A stretch of 64,000 nt of DNA from Flavihumibacter profundi (GCF_020076305.1 NZ_JAIQXE010000003.1:186001-250000); one strand, 5' to 3'. Counted from the stretch's first letter, positions 27,001-36,978 are shown. Numbers and translations: made by a program. The notes: generated from the sequence alone by a model not told the origin.

Positions 27001-28198
27001 TATTCATAGTATTCTTTGCTTCGATGCTCAGCGTAGCATGGGGCACAGCCTTCAGCCTGGCTTTATCGATCAGCTTACCGGTAACCCGGCAAATACCATA
27101 GGTCTTGTTTTCAATACGCATAAGGGCCTTCTCCAGGTGGTCAATAAAAGTGATCTGGCGGCTGGCCATTTGGGCAAGCTGTTCACGTTCCATACTCACA
27201 CTGCCATCTTCCATGGTCATGTAACGGCTTTCACTTTCATCTCCGCCCATCTCGTCCTTACGGGTAATCAGTCCCTGGAGGTAAGCCAGTTCCTTTTTCG
27301 CGGCATCCAGCTTTTTATTGATCAGGTCTTTGAATTCAAGTAATTCAGGGTCACTATAACGCTGGGTTGGTCCCTGGGGAACAGCGGCATTCTGGTCAAG
27401 CACGCTTTTTGTAAAATCTGGATTATAGGGTTGCACAGTTTTCGTTTTTATTTCGGGCACCACCATTTTTGTGGTTCTTTTTTCCGGGGGTGGCACCGGT
27501 TTTTTAATGGGGATAGGCGTTGTTTGCTTGGAATCATCTTTTACTGCGGGTTTTGGCGGCATTGGCCTTAATCCCTGGCGGATGATTTTCTTAACTGGCG
27601 CTTTCTTGCTAGCCTTTGGAGCCGGAGCAGGTTTCTCTGCAACTGCGGGTTTCTCTGCTACCGCAGGTTTTGCCGGAGCTTCGGGCTTAGCCGTTACTGC
27701 TACTGGTTTAGCCGCTGCTACTGGTTTTACCGCTGCTACTGGCTTTGCCGGCGCAGCCGGTTTAGCTGGTGCAGCCGGTTTAGCCGGTGCTTCCTTAACA
27801 GCAGCAGGCTTCGCAGCCGCAGGTGCTTTAGATGGCGCAGCTTTAGACGGGGCAGCTTTAGATGGCGCTGTTTTCACTTCTGGTACTTTCTTCACCGGTT
27901 CTTCTTTTTTTAGGGTTGGTTTTGCTGCAGCAACGGGCTTTGCAGGAACTGCTGCTTTTGCAGGAGCAACTGGTTTAACTGTTTTTGCAGGGACAGATTT
28001 GTTTGGGGCAGCTTTCGCAACGGGTTTAGCCGCCGGCTTAGCTACTGCTTTTGCAGGGGCTGGTTTTGTCGCAGCTTTTTTAGCCGGCGCGGCAGGCTTT
28101 GCTACTGGTTTGGCAGGAGCTTTTTTCGCTGGCGCGGCTTTCTTTGCCGGAGCAACTTTTTTGGCGGCAGGTTTAGCGGCCTTTTTCTTTGTTGCCAT
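26996..28198 (-). CDS. Histone-H1-like / DksA-TraR fusion protein
   Basis: 400 aa. Residues 1-205 are a low-complexity Lys/Ala/Pro tract (AKKAAPAKKAPAKPVAKPA and similar), like eukaryotic H1 tails and bacterial Hc1-type proteins. The remainder (about 270-400) is a DksA/TraR-type domain: a coiled-coil hairpin (LLEFKDLINKKLDAAKKELAYL) and a C-terminal segment YGICRVTGKLIDKARLKAVPHATL. The zinc cysteines are mostly lost (one Cys remains where DksA has two pairs). It probably binds RNA polymerase and/or DNA. It follows ileS after 38 bp, an arrangement I believe is common in this phylum. Confidence 0.82.
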   Translation of the reverse strand: MATKKKAAKPAAKKVAPAKKAAPAKKAPAKPVAKPAAPAKKAATKPAPAKAVAKPAAKPVAKAAPNKSVPAKTVKPVAPAKAAVPAKPVAAAKPTLKKEEPVKKVPEVKTAPSKAAPSKAAPSKAPAAAKPAAVKEAPAKPAAPAKPAAPAKPVAAVKPVAAAKPVAVTAKPEAPAKPAVAEKPAVAEKPAPAPKASKKAPVKKIIRQGLRPMPPKPAVKDDSKQTTPIPIKKPVPPPEKRTTKMVVPEIKTKTVQPYNPDFTKSVLDQNAAVPQGPTQRYSDPELLEFKDLINKKLDAAKKELAYLQGLITRKDEMGGDESESRYMTMEDGSVSMEREQLAQMASRQITFIDHLEKALMRIENKTYGICRVTGKLIDKARLKAVPHATLSIEAKNTMNK

Positions 28199-28236
28199 AC
28201 ATTGTTCCTTTTATCCGGTGATGAATTTTCTATATG

Positions 28237-31200
28237 TCAAGCGCGGGAAGATTTATCAACCCAAACTTTTATTGCTTTTTCATTCACTTCAATAGGCATT
28301 CCATCTGCAAGGTGGTCTACCATTTCAAGCTCATCGGCCAGTACTTCTTCCTTGATATAGGGTCCGAACTGCCTGATGGACTCTGCCAATGACCCCGCTT
28401 CACCCAGTTTTACCTGGATCCTGTCGGTGAGATCATACCCATTGTCTTTCCTGATTTTCTGGATCCTGTTCACTAACTCCCGGGCGTTGCCTTCCTGTTC
28501 AAGCTCGGGGGTAACCGTTACATCCAGGGCCACTGTCAATGATCCTTTTGAGCTAACCATCCAGCCCGGGATGTCTTCACTGGTTATTTCAACCTCATGG
28601 ATTTGTAATATTAAGGGTTCGCTATCAATTTCCAAAGAATATGAACCTTCTTTTTCGAGCCTGGAAATATCTGCCTGGCTGAAATTCCCGATCGCGGCAG
28701 ACACTGCTTTCATTTTCCCGCCCAGCCTTTTGCCCAGGGCCTGGAAATTCGCCTTGATCTTCTTCTTTATAAACCCGTCAGCATCAGTCAGGTATTGTAT
28801 TTCCTTTACGTTCACTTCACTTTTTACCAGGTCCTCAACTTTCAGCAGCTGCGCTTTCGTAACCGGGTCCAAAACCGGTATGAGTATGCGCTGTAATGGC
28901 TGGCGGACCTTGATATTCACTTTCTTACGCAGTCCCAGTACCAGGGAAGAGGCATCCTGTGCCAGTTGCATCCTTTCTTCCAGGGCAGGGTCTATTTTGG
29001 CCGCATCAGCGGTCGGATATAAAACATGGTGCACAGAACCTTCGGTAAACCGCTGGGTCACCCCGTTCAGGTTGCCAAAAAGCCAGTCCGCAAAAAACGG
29101 CGATACCGGCGCTATTAAACGGGAAATCGTTTCCAGGCACTCGTACAGGGTCTGGTAGGCACTGATCTTATCTGCGGAATAGTCTCCTTTCCAGAACCGG
29201 CGGCGGCAAAGCCTTACATACCAGTTGCTCAGGTGCTCATCAACAAAATCTTCCACGAGGCGACCGGCCTGTGTTGGTTCGTAGTCGTCAAAGGCCGCGG
29301 TTACCTCTTTTATTAAGGTGTTCAGGGAAGACAGGATCCAGCGGTCGATCTCGGGCCTCTGGTCCAGCGGGATGGCGGCTTCCTTAAAGGCAAATCCATC
29401 CACATTGGCATAAAGCGCAAGGAACTGGTAGGTATTATATAAGGTACCGAAGAACTTGCGTTGCACTTCGCGGATTCCTTCAAGGTCAAATTTCAGGCTA
29501 TCCCAGGGGGATGCGTTGGTGATCAGGTACCAGCGGGTGGCATCTGCACCAAAGGTTTCGATGGTCTTGAAGGGATCCACCACATTACCCAGGCGCTTGC
29601 TCATTTTGTTGCCGTTCTTATCGAGCACGAGGCCATTCGACACTACGGTCTTATAGGCTACACTATCATATAATAATGCACCCAGGGCATGGAGGGTATA
29701 AAACCAGCCACGGGTCTGGTCCACCCCTTCGGCAATAAAGTCGGCGGGATAGTTCGTATCGAATGGCGCCTTGAATGGCCGCTCATCGCCGGCTTTCAGT
29801 TTTTCGTAATCCAGTCCCCATTGCGCATAAGGCATGGCCCCGCTATCAAACCAGACATCAATCAGGTCGGGTTCGCGGTACATGGGTTTCCCGGATTCGC
29901 TCACCAGCACCACATCATCCACATATGGTTTATGCAGGTCGAGGATGCCGTCGTGTAAATAATGGGTATTGATATCCCCGCCCAGCACTTCGCTGGCCCT
30001 GCGGATTTCTGTATTCAGTTCTTCAATGGAGCCGATGCATTTTTCTTCATTGCCATCGGTTGTGCGCCAGATAGGCAGGGGTGTTCCCCAATATCGGCTG
30101 CGGCTGAGGTTCCAGTCCACCATATTCTCAAGCCAGTTGCCGAAACGCCCTTCGCCGGTGGCTTTGGGCTTCCAGTTGATGGTTTTGTTCAGCTCTACCA
30201 TCCGGTCTTTGATGGCCGTGGTCTTGATGAACCAGGCGTCCAGCGGATAATATAAAACCGGTTTATCTGTACGCCAGCAATGCGGGTAACTGTGTTCGTA
30301 TTTCTCTACCTTGAAAGCCCGGTTTTCTTTTTTCAGTTTTACGCTGATGTCTACATTCACATCCACATAATTGGGATCGTCTTTGTAGTTCTTCACGAAA
30401 CGGTTGCTGAATTCCCCCAGCCCGTCTACAAATTTTCCTTCCCGGTCAACCAGTGTTAAAATGCCGATGCCGTATTTCCGGCCTACTTTATAGTCATCTG
30501 CACCGAATGCCGGGGCAGTATGCACGATACCGGTACCGTCTTCAGTGGTTACGAATGTGTCGAGTAAAATGCGGAAGGGATCGCCACCGGATTTCTCCGC
30601 TGTGCTGGCTTCGTATGGCAGTAACTGCTCATAACGGAGACCCTCAAGTGCCTTTCCCCTGAAGCTGGTTAAGATAGTCCAGGGCAGGATTTTGGTCTCT
30701 GCAGTATACGCTGCGAAATCGCCGTTCTCACCTTCCGGTTTGAAGTATTTGCCCAACAGGTTTTGCGCCAGTACAACATTCACCGGCAGGTGGGTATATG
30801 GATTGAAGGTCTTCACCAATACATAATCGATATTGGGTCCGACAGTGAGTCCGAGGTTGGATGGCAGGGTCCAGGGTGTGGTAGTCCAGGCCAGGTAAAA
30901 AACTTCAGCGTCGAGGGTAGAACCCATTTGGGCAGCTTCAAATAAGAAGGCGCTCTGGGCAGTGCTGATTGCTTTGAACATCGCCACTACGCTGGTATCT
31001 TTCACATCCTTATAGGTACCGGGCTGGTTCAGTTCATGGGAGCTCAGGCCCGTTCCTGCAGCCGGCGAATAGGGCTGGATGCTGACACTCTTATATAGGA
31101 GACCTTTCTGGTGCAGGCGTTTAAGGCACCACCAGAGGGTTTCGATGTATTCGTTTTTGAAAGTGATATAAGGGTCATTCAGGTCGACCCAATAGCCCAT

Positions 31201-31617
31201 TTTTCGGGTAATATCATCCCATTTGTCCTTGAAGCGCAGTACGGCTTCGCGGCATTTCTGGTTGTAGGCTTCAACGGAAATCGTTTTGCCGATATCTTCT
31301 TTGGTGATGCCCAGTTCTTTTTCCACACCCAGTTCAATCGGCAGGCCATGGGTATCCCATCCGCCCTTGCGTTTCACCTGGAAGCCCTGCATGGTTTTAT
31401 AGCGGCAGACCAGGTCTTTCAGGGTACGTGAAATAACGTGGTGGATGCCCGGCATACCGTTGGCGCTGGGCGGTCCTTCATAAAACACAAATGGGGTTGC
31501 CCCTTCGCGCAGGGAAACACTTTGCTCGAAAGCCTGGTGCTCAGTCCATTTGGCCAGGATTTCGGTCTCAATGGCCGGTAAATTCAATTGCTGAAACTCG
31601 CGGTACTTCGCTGCCAT
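28237..31617 (-). CDS. ileS: Isoleucyl-tRNA synthetase
   Basis: Charges tRNA-Ile. 1126 aa. The class I motifs are present: PSANGMPGIHH (HIGH equivalent) and GNKMSKRLGN (KMSKS). The editing domain has YLAWTTTPWTLPSNLGL and DGTGIVHTAPAFGADDY. The C-terminal anticodon-binding half follows, with a long tail and no visible zinc-finger cysteine cluster. The long form is typical of the eukaryote-like IleRS clade found in Bacteroidota. Upstream of the H1-like/DksA gene. Confidence 0.96.
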   Translation of the reverse strand: MAAKYREFQQLNLPAIETEILAKWTEHQAFEQSVSLREGATPFVFYEGPPSANGMPGIHHVISRTLKDLVCRYKTMQGFQVKRKGGWDTHGLPIELGVEKELGITKEDIGKTISVEAYNQKCREAVLRFKDKWDDITRKMGYWVDLNDPYITFKNEYIETLWWCLKRLHQKGLLYKSVSIQPYSPAAGTGLSSHELNQPGTYKDVKDTSVVAMFKAISTAQSAFLFEAAQMGSTLDAEVFYLAWTTTPWTLPSNLGLTVGPNIDYVLVKTFNPYTHLPVNVVLAQNLLGKYFKPEGENGDFAAYTAETKILPWTILTSFRGKALEGLRYEQLLPYEASTAEKSGGDPFRILLDTFVTTEDGTGIVHTAPAFGADDYKVGRKYGIGILTLVDREGKFVDGLGEFSNRFVKNYKDDPNYVDVNVDISVKLKKENRAFKVEKYEHSYPHCWRTDKPVLYYPLDAWFIKTTAIKDRMVELNKTINWKPKATGEGRFGNWLENMVDWNLSRSRYWGTPLPIWRTTDGNEEKCIGSIEELNTEIRRASEVLGGDINTHYLHDGILDLHKPYVDDVVLVSESGKPMYREPDLIDVWFDSGAMPYAQWGLDYEKLKAGDERPFKAPFDTNYPADFIAEGVDQTRGWFYTLHALGALLYDSVAYKTVVSNGLVLDKNGNKMSKRLGNVVDPFKTIETFGADATRWYLITNASPWDSLKFDLEGIREVQRKFFGTLYNTYQFLALYANVDGFAFKEAAIPLDQRPEIDRWILSSLNTLIKEVTAAFDDYEPTQAGRLVEDFVDEHLSNWYVRLCRRRFWKGDYSADKISAYQTLYECLETISRLIAPVSPFFADWLFGNLNGVTQRFTEGSVHHVLYPTADAAKIDPALEERMQLAQDASSLVLGLRKKVNIKVRQPLQRILIPVLDPVTKAQLLKVEDLVKSEVNVKEIQYLTDADGFIKKKIKANFQALGKRLGGKMKAVSAAIGNFSQADISRLEKEGSYSLEIDSEPLILQIHEVEITSEDIPGWMVSSKGSLTVALDVTVTPELEQEGNARELVNRIQKIRKDNGYDLTDRIQVKLGEAGSLAESIRQFGPYIKEEVLADELEMVDHLADGMPIEVNEKAIKVWVDKSSRA

Positions 31618-31804
31618 ATATAAACTCGCTGATTCTTAACTACTTATGAATTCTTTTCTTTGAAATAGACGCGAAGTTACTGAATTTTGATGGGTGTTGG
31701 ACGGGGAGTTGTTTCGTAATATAAAAGTTTTAAAATACTCCATTCTTTAATGAAGGGTAACCGACAATGCAATTAAAGCAGCGGTGGCCGCCACAGGCAA
31801 GATT

Positions 31805-33754
31805 CTACTGTACAGTTGAATTTGCCTTCTCCAGTGATTTGATCCACTGTGCTATTTTCTGTGCATCTTCTTTAGGCACATGCGACATGGGTGGCATGGG
31901 CGTTGAATAACCAGGCCAGTCTTCCGGCTTTGGATTACGGATGAGTTGAATAATCTTATCAATTGAATAACGGCGTTGGGCCACATCATTAAATGCCGGG
32001 CCAACCTGGCGCTTCTCAGCATTATGGCAGGCGACACAGGTGTATTTTACCAGCAGGGGTTTTACCATTTCATAACTGGTAGCCGTAGCTGCACTTGATT
32101 TTCCATTTGTTGCTGCCGCGGTTTTTGTTGCAGCAGCCGAATTCCTGGTGCTTACTTCACCCAAGGCCAGCCCCTGCCCTTTCGGGATATTGTTGAGGGT
32201 ATAATATGCGGTTGGGTGTACCAGTGAAAATGAATTTTCCTTATCCCTTATACCATCCAGCGTTATCGTATGGATATAATAAGGCCGCAGGTTGCTGACA
32301 ATGATCCTGGCCCTGAGGCCATCGCCTGACACCTTCACCCCTTTCACCGTGCACTTTTCTGTATTCACAGGTGGTGAACCATATACTGCCTGGTATTTAT
32401 AGATATAGCTTTCCACTTTATAAGAGGCCAGGTCTTCCGCATATTTCCTGTCAACCGGCTTGGTAAACTCAATCTCAAAACCATCCGGCATTGCCCTTAC
32501 CGCGCGCATTTCGAAGGGAACTTTATTATTCCACACCAGCCTTTGCAGGCCTTCATTCGCGTCGCCGGCAGAGCCCCAGCCGCGGTTGGTTTCCCCCACA
32601 AACAGGGATCCGTCACCTGCCCAGGCCAAACGGACAATGCCCGACTGGAAACCACTCCTGAATTCAATGGCAGCGCCCTGGTACTCGCCATTGACCTTTT
32701 CCATGAACACCCGGTCGATCTTACTCTGGCCCTGGTCACCCACCAGCAACTGGCCAGTAAAAGGACCAAATACGCCTTCCGGTATTTTTACAATTTCCGA
32801 ATTTGATATGCCGAGTATGCCATGCGGTAACCACACTGCCGGCAGTTGCAGTTCCGGAATGGATTTTTTCACTTCAGCCAGGGTCTGGAACTTTTCATTG
32901 ACTATATTTTCCGGTTTTACCGGGTTGCCCTGCTTATCAAATTCCTTACGGGGATTCACCAGTGCGTATACCTGTTCCTGTTTTACATGCACGGGTGAAT
33001 TGGGCTGGCCTGCCCAGCGTAAACCTGCAGGGTGGCCAGTAAACGCGCCTTTCTTTAATTGTATGATACTGCCCGACCCAACCCAGTCGCCCTGGTTATC
33101 GGTGTAAAATAATTCATCGCCTATCATGCTCAGTCCGCAGGGCGAGCGCATGCCTGTTGCCCAGGGTTCCATGCTTCCGTCTTCATTAATATGCAGGACC
33201 CAGCCCCGCCAGGGTACAAAGCTTTGCGGATGCCACCAGTCTGGCCCGAAGCCCAGGTTTAAGGAAACGAAAAAGGAACCATCCGGTGCCAGCTTGGGAC
33301 CGAAACTGTATTCATGGTAATTGCCTGAAATAGGCCACTGGTACACTGTTTCAATCACATCGGCCTTACCGTCGTTGTCGGTATCCATTAACTTCGTCAG
33401 CTCGCCGCGCTGCACGCAATACAAGGCGCCATTCTTATAAGCAAGTCCCAATACCTCGTGCAGTCCCGAAGCGAACTTCCTGAAGTATGGTTTTTGCGTT
33501 GTAGGGTTTTCAACAATAAATATATCGCCCCTGCGGGTTGTTACACCAAGATTGCCATTGGGTAAAGTACACAGGCCACCAACTTCCAAAATCATACCCT
33601 CCGGTGCGGGCACCCGCATGATCCGGAAATAATCATCTTCTTTGGCTGATTCTGCCTGGCCATAACTGTGATAGCCAAACGCTGCCATAACCACACAGGC
33701 CAGCACCTGTTTTACAACATGCTGCAAATAGCTAGTCAATTCATTCTTCCTCAT
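31805..33754 (-). CDS. Exported beta-propeller protein with C-terminal cytochrome c
   Basis: 649 aa, signal peptide ending SYGQ. The first about 380 residues form a sorbosone/glucose dehydrogenase-like propeller (GLAYKNGALYCVQRGELTKLMDTDNDGKAD, WATGMRSPCGLSM). The C-terminus (about 565-649) is a cytochrome c: haem site CVACH and a Met ligand in TPMPPMSHV. It could oxidise a sugar-like substrate in the periplasm and pass electrons on. It is downstream of the DUF1080-PA14 gene by 14 bp, so the two probably work together. Substrate unknown. Confidence 0.84.
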   Translation of the reverse strand: MRKNELTSYLQHVVKQVLACVVMAAFGYHSYGQAESAKEDDYFRIMRVPAPEGMILEVGGLCTLPNGNLGVTTRRGDIFIVENPTTQKPYFRKFASGLHEVLGLAYKNGALYCVQRGELTKLMDTDNDGKADVIETVYQWPISGNYHEYSFGPKLAPDGSFFVSLNLGFGPDWWHPQSFVPWRGWVLHINEDGSMEPWATGMRSPCGLSMIGDELFYTDNQGDWVGSGSIIQLKKGAFTGHPAGLRWAGQPNSPVHVKQEQVYALVNPRKEFDKQGNPVKPENIVNEKFQTLAEVKKSIPELQLPAVWLPHGILGISNSEIVKIPEGVFGPFTGQLLVGDQGQSKIDRVFMEKVNGEYQGAAIEFRSGFQSGIVRLAWAGDGSLFVGETNRGWGSAGDANEGLQRLVWNNKVPFEMRAVRAMPDGFEIEFTKPVDRKYAEDLASYKVESYIYKYQAVYGSPPVNTEKCTVKGVKVSGDGLRARIIVSNLRPYYIHTITLDGIRDKENSFSLVHPTAYYTLNNIPKGQGLALGEVSTRNSAAATKTAAATNGKSSAATATSYEMVKPLLVKYTCVACHNAEKRQVGPAFNDVAQRRYSIDKIIQLIRNPKPEDWPGYSTPMPPMSHVPKEDAQKIAQWIKSLEKANSTVQ

Positions 33755-33768
33755 AAAAATTTCTATGT

Positions 33769-35604
33769 TTAAAACAGGATTGTATAAATAATTTTTGCCC
33801 CGGCCGGTAACAGCAACTCCTGCTGGCCGCCAGATTCCCTGATGATTGGTTTCACCCCTGCCGCATCATCAACCTGTATGTAATACCTTCTGTCATCAAT
33901 TGCATATATGCCTCCGGGTAACATTTCGATGTTCCTGCCACTGGCCAGTAACGCATAGATATCTTGTGTTGGTCCCTGCATGGTTATTTCCCGCCGTATG
34001 CCTTTGCCATTCGCTGTTACATAAATGGCATCCGTTATATTGTTACCATAAATCAGGTACCGGAAAGCCGGGCGGTTTGCTTCATCCAGGCGGTATCCTT
34101 TAGGCCGGTATACTGTACCTGCAGAGTCGGTTGGCCAGGGCTGCTGCAGGGAGGAAAGTTTTTGCAACAGGAAGTTTGATTTACCCAATGCCAATATGGT
34201 TCCAACAGGCCGTGATGAACCATCTCCCCTTTCATGCCACATGGGAGTGGCATCTAAAAACCCGCCGCGCCAAAGCTGCACCACACTGCCTTTTTCCATA
34301 TCATAAGTATAGTGCAGGTTCAAGGGACTGCCGACATTTACAGCATGCACAATCCGCTGACCGGGTATATCCATAAAAGAATGTAACAGTGTATTAGAAC
34401 CGGCATTCACCAATATAGGATCGACCATTTCCCCGGAACTGGTATTGGCATCGCTGATGGTGAATTCACGGATACCCGGCCCCGTTATGGATAGTCCCAG
34501 TCCGGGGTTAGCCCAGTCGTTGTACTTGGAATAAATGAGTTCAAAGGGTAAATTACCGGCAAGCAGTGTAGCCTTGTACTGCCCTTCCTGGCCGCTTTCC
34601 GGGGCAAGAGGCTGGTTATTGATTTTTAGAAAACCATCACCGCCGGGCGTATTTAAACTGAAGTGGTATTCACCGGATTCCTTTACCTGCAGGGTTCCGG
34701 TATAGCGCAACAGGAATTCATTTTTAACCGGCGTGATATTGGAGCTGAGGATTACAGCTGCGCCTTCAGCCTTAGGCTTTAGCTTATTGTAATCCGGCAG
34801 GGTCTCAAACTTTCCTTCATAAACCCTGTAGTGTAAATTGGCCAGTTCAGGACGAGGCTTATCATACTTTGTGATCCGGATATTCCTGAACGCTACCGTG
34901 CCATGATCACCCTGCAGCATTAATGGCCCGCTGGGCACTTCGATATTACTTGCAGAAGACCTCGTGGGGCCAGATAATGATATTCCTTCCTGGACCAGCA
35001 CTCCATTCAATTCCACGCGAAGCATACTGGCATTTTCAATTTTGTGGCCGCTTGCATCAAAGCGCGGTGCCTGGAAAACTATTTTCATATGCTGCCACAA
35101 GCCCGGTGCGCGACTTACATTCTGCCTGGGTGCAGTCCCTTCATAGCCTTGCTGGCCTTCGGGCCTAGCGTCATCCCAGCGCTCATAAATACCGCCGTTG
35201 TCGGACGACTTTGCGCTGGCAACGCCCCAGCTATCGAACAACTGCACTTCATAACGGCCCTGCAGGTAAATGCCCGAATTAGCACCTTTAGCCATCATGT
35301 AATCGAGCTCCAGGTCAAGGTCGCCATGCTCCATATTGGTAAACAGGTCCTGGCCACGCCGGTTTTCATCCGAGAGGTTGACCAGGACACCGCTGCCTTT
35401 TTTCAGGTTGAAACTGTTATCCTTATTAAGGTCAGCCGAAAGGTCGCCGGCAAGCTGCCAGCTGTTGCCCGGCGACTTAAAAAAAGAAAGATCGGTAAGC
35501 GGCACAACAGTTTGTGCCTGCACTGAAGCTGAAGTTAGCAGGAGGAAAACAGTCCCGCGCCTAAGCCCCTTCCAGACCAGGGAAGCAAAAGTTATTTTTT
35601 TCAT
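33769..35604 (-). CDS. DUF1080 (3-keto-disaccharide hydrolase-like) plus PA14 protein
   Basis: 611 aa, signal peptide ending SVQAQ. Residues about 30-250 match the DUF1080 concanavalin-like fold (GDLDLELDYMMAKGANSGIYLQGRYEVQLFDSWG and VPSGPLMLQGDHGTVAFRNIRI). About 265-390 is a PA14-like module (YTGTLQVKESGEYHFSLNTPGGDGFLKIN). The last 200 residues form a beta-rich domain I cannot name. It likely binds or cleaves a carbohydrate in the periplasm, together with the downstream cytochrome/propeller protein. Confidence 0.82.
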   Translation of the reverse strand: MKKITFASLVWKGLRRGTVFLLLTSASVQAQTVVPLTDLSFFKSPGNSWQLAGDLSADLNKDNSFNLKKGSGVLVNLSDENRRGQDLFTNMEHGDLDLELDYMMAKGANSGIYLQGRYEVQLFDSWGVASAKSSDNGGIYERWDDARPEGQQGYEGTAPRQNVSRAPGLWQHMKIVFQAPRFDASGHKIENASMLRVELNGVLVQEGISLSGPTRSSASNIEVPSGPLMLQGDHGTVAFRNIRITKYDKPRPELANLHYRVYEGKFETLPDYNKLKPKAEGAAVILSSNITPVKNEFLLRYTGTLQVKESGEYHFSLNTPGGDGFLKINNQPLAPESGQEGQYKATLLAGNLPFELIYSKYNDWANPGLGLSITGPGIREFTISDANTSSGEMVDPILVNAGSNTLLHSFMDIPGQRIVHAVNVGSPLNLHYTYDMEKGSVVQLWRGGFLDATPMWHERGDGSSRPVGTILALGKSNFLLQKLSSLQQPWPTDSAGTVYRPKGYRLDEANRPAFRYLIYGNNITDAIYVTANGKGIRREITMQGPTQDIYALLASGRNIEMLPGGIYAIDDRRYYIQVDDAAGVKPIIRESGGQQELLLPAGAKIIYTILF

Positions 35605-35771
35605 GGTAAAAAACCGGCAGGAGCCGGTTACAGTTATGGCGATTAAATAAATGATGTTGAATTTAGCGGCATTCCGGGAAAAGCACCACTCCTAAATTAC
35701 TGTAAACTGCTTCTATTTTATTGCCGGGTGGCCTGCACTACCTGCAAAACACAGTATTTTTATAAAAAATA

Positions 35772-35783
35772 GTCGGTACCGAC
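35772..35783. promoter_or_regulatory. 12-bp perfect palindrome upstream of the GH16 gene
   Basis: GTCGGTACCGAC lies 40 bp before the GH16 ATG, followed by a partial second copy (GTCCCGAC). Candidate operator only. Confidence 0.3.
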
Positions 35784-35822
35784 CCTTGTCCCGACCACTA
35801 ATTAATATCGACAACTTTAATT

Positions 35823-36602
35823 ATGAAATCCTTAATTGTAAAGTTTATCGCATTGACTCTTTTTATTCCATTCCTGAGTTGTAAAAAAGTACAAGCAGGT
35901 GATCCAAAACCAAAACTGGTATGGTCAGATGAGTTTAACACCAATGGAAGGCCAGATCCCGCCAAGTGGATATTCGAAACAGGGACAGGGTCAAATGGCT
36001 GGGGAAATAATGAGCTGGAGTACTATACCGACCGCGTTGAAAATGCAGTTGTGCAGGATGGGGTATTAAGGATCACAGCAATAAAGGAGAACTATAAGGG
36101 GAGCCAGTATACATCAGCAAGGATGATCACAAAAGGCAAATTCGAGTTCAAATACGGCAAGGTAGAAGTAAGGGCGAAGCTACCAGCCGGAGTGGGCACC
36201 TGGCCGGCGATCTGGATGCTGGGAGGTGATATAGGCACGGCAGGCTGGCCAGCCTGCGGTGAAATAGATATAATGGAACATCGCGGCAGTGAACCAAACA
36301 AGATATTCGGGACCCTGCATTATCCTGGTCGTTCCGGCGGAAATGCCGATGGCAATACCAGGGTCATTGACAATGCCACTACCGGGTTCCATATTTACTC
36401 GGTGGATTGGTCTGCAAAGGCCATTAAGATTTATGTAGACGGCCAGTTGATCCATACCGTAACCAATTCAGCCGGCATTCCCTTTAACAAGAATTTTTTC
36501 TGCATCCTGAATGTGGCCATGGGTGGTGGTTTTGCAGGAGCGGTTGACCCGGCTTTCACCAGTGCAGCGATGGAGGTGGATTATATCAGGGTATACCATT
36601 AA
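35823..36602 (+). CDS. Glycoside hydrolase family 16 lipoprotein (beta-glucanase/laminarinase-like)
   Basis: 259 aa. Lipoprotein signal MKSLIVKFIALTLFIPFLSC, so probably outer- or inner-membrane anchored. The family active-site strand is clear: CGEIDIMEHRG (nucleophile and acid/base Glu with central Asp). Other family landmarks are LVWSDEFNTNGRPDPAKW, GNNELEYYT, GTWPAIWMLG, HIYSVDW and FCILNVAMGGGFAG. It cleaves internal beta-1,3 or beta-1,3-1,4 glucan bonds; the exact substrate cannot be fixed from sequence. Last ordinary gene before the toxin island. Confidence 0.93.
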   Translation: MKSLIVKFIALTLFIPFLSCKKVQAGDPKPKLVWSDEFNTNGRPDPAKWIFETGTGSNGWGNNELEYYTDRVENAVVQDGVLRITAIKENYKGSQYTSARMITKGKFEFKYGKVEVRAKLPAGVGTWPAIWMLGGDIGTAGWPACGEIDIMEHRGSEPNKIFGTLHYPGRSGGNADGNTRVIDNATTGFHIYSVDWSAKAIKIYVDGQLIHTVTNSAGIPFNKNFFCILNVAMGGGFAGAVDPAFTSAAMEVDYIRVYH

Positions 36603-36690
36603 GTAGTTTACAACGCAGTGGCGGTGGCGGATTTCAAAAAATAAAGTGTCAATTTGTATAAGCTTTGCTTAAGGTGATCATTAAGGTTTG

Positions 36691-36734
36691 CATAGCCGTT
36701 ACATAGCCGCTACATAGCCATTGCATAGCCGTTG
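36691..36734. repeat. Four 11-bp tandem repeats (CATAGCCGTTA type)
   Basis: Units CATAGCCGTTA, CATAGCCGCTA, CATAGCCATTG and CATAGCCGTTG in direct tandem. The unit length is 11 bp, close to a helical turn. Part of the unit recurs at 36791-36799. Confidence 0.85.
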
Positions 36735-36736
36735 CA

Positions 36737-36780
36737 GTCTAATCTATGTCTCATCTAAGTCTAATCTAAGTCTAATCTAA
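36737..36780. repeat. Four 11-bp tandem repeats (GTCTAATCTAA type)
   Basis: GTCTAATCTAT, GTCTCATCTAA and two exact GTCTAATCTAA units in tandem, 2 bp after the other 11-bp tract. Same unit length, different sequence. Confidence 0.85.
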
Positions 36781-36934
36781 TAGTCATCCTATAGCCGTTA
36801 AATTTTCCGGTAATTGCGGAATTGTAGCATGAACTATAATGAATTGGGTGCGTTCCAATTCACCTTACGCAACACTCCTTAGGCATTAACCAGGCACCAA
36901 AAATCAAACCATAACCGCTATTTTTCTTCAATTA

Positions 36935-36978
36935 TGTGACGGGCTATACTCATTCCTGTGACGGGCTGTACTCATTCC
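36935..36978. repeat. Two 22-bp tandem repeats
   Basis: A 22-bp unit beginning TGTGACGGGCT and ending ACTCATTCC is present twice with one mismatch; a third, partial copy starts at 36979. Confidence 0.8.

Noticed and set aside
27471-28295. Plus-strand frame of 274 aa rich in Ala, Gly, Thr and Phe
   Set aside because: It is the mirror of the Lys/Ala/Pro repeat in the H1-like/DksA gene on the other strand; GC-biased repeats keep several frames open.
32460-33107. Plus-strand frame of 215 aa inside the cytochrome/propeller gene
   Set aside because: Antisense to a well-supported gene, Ser/Pro-rich composition, no recognisable domain.
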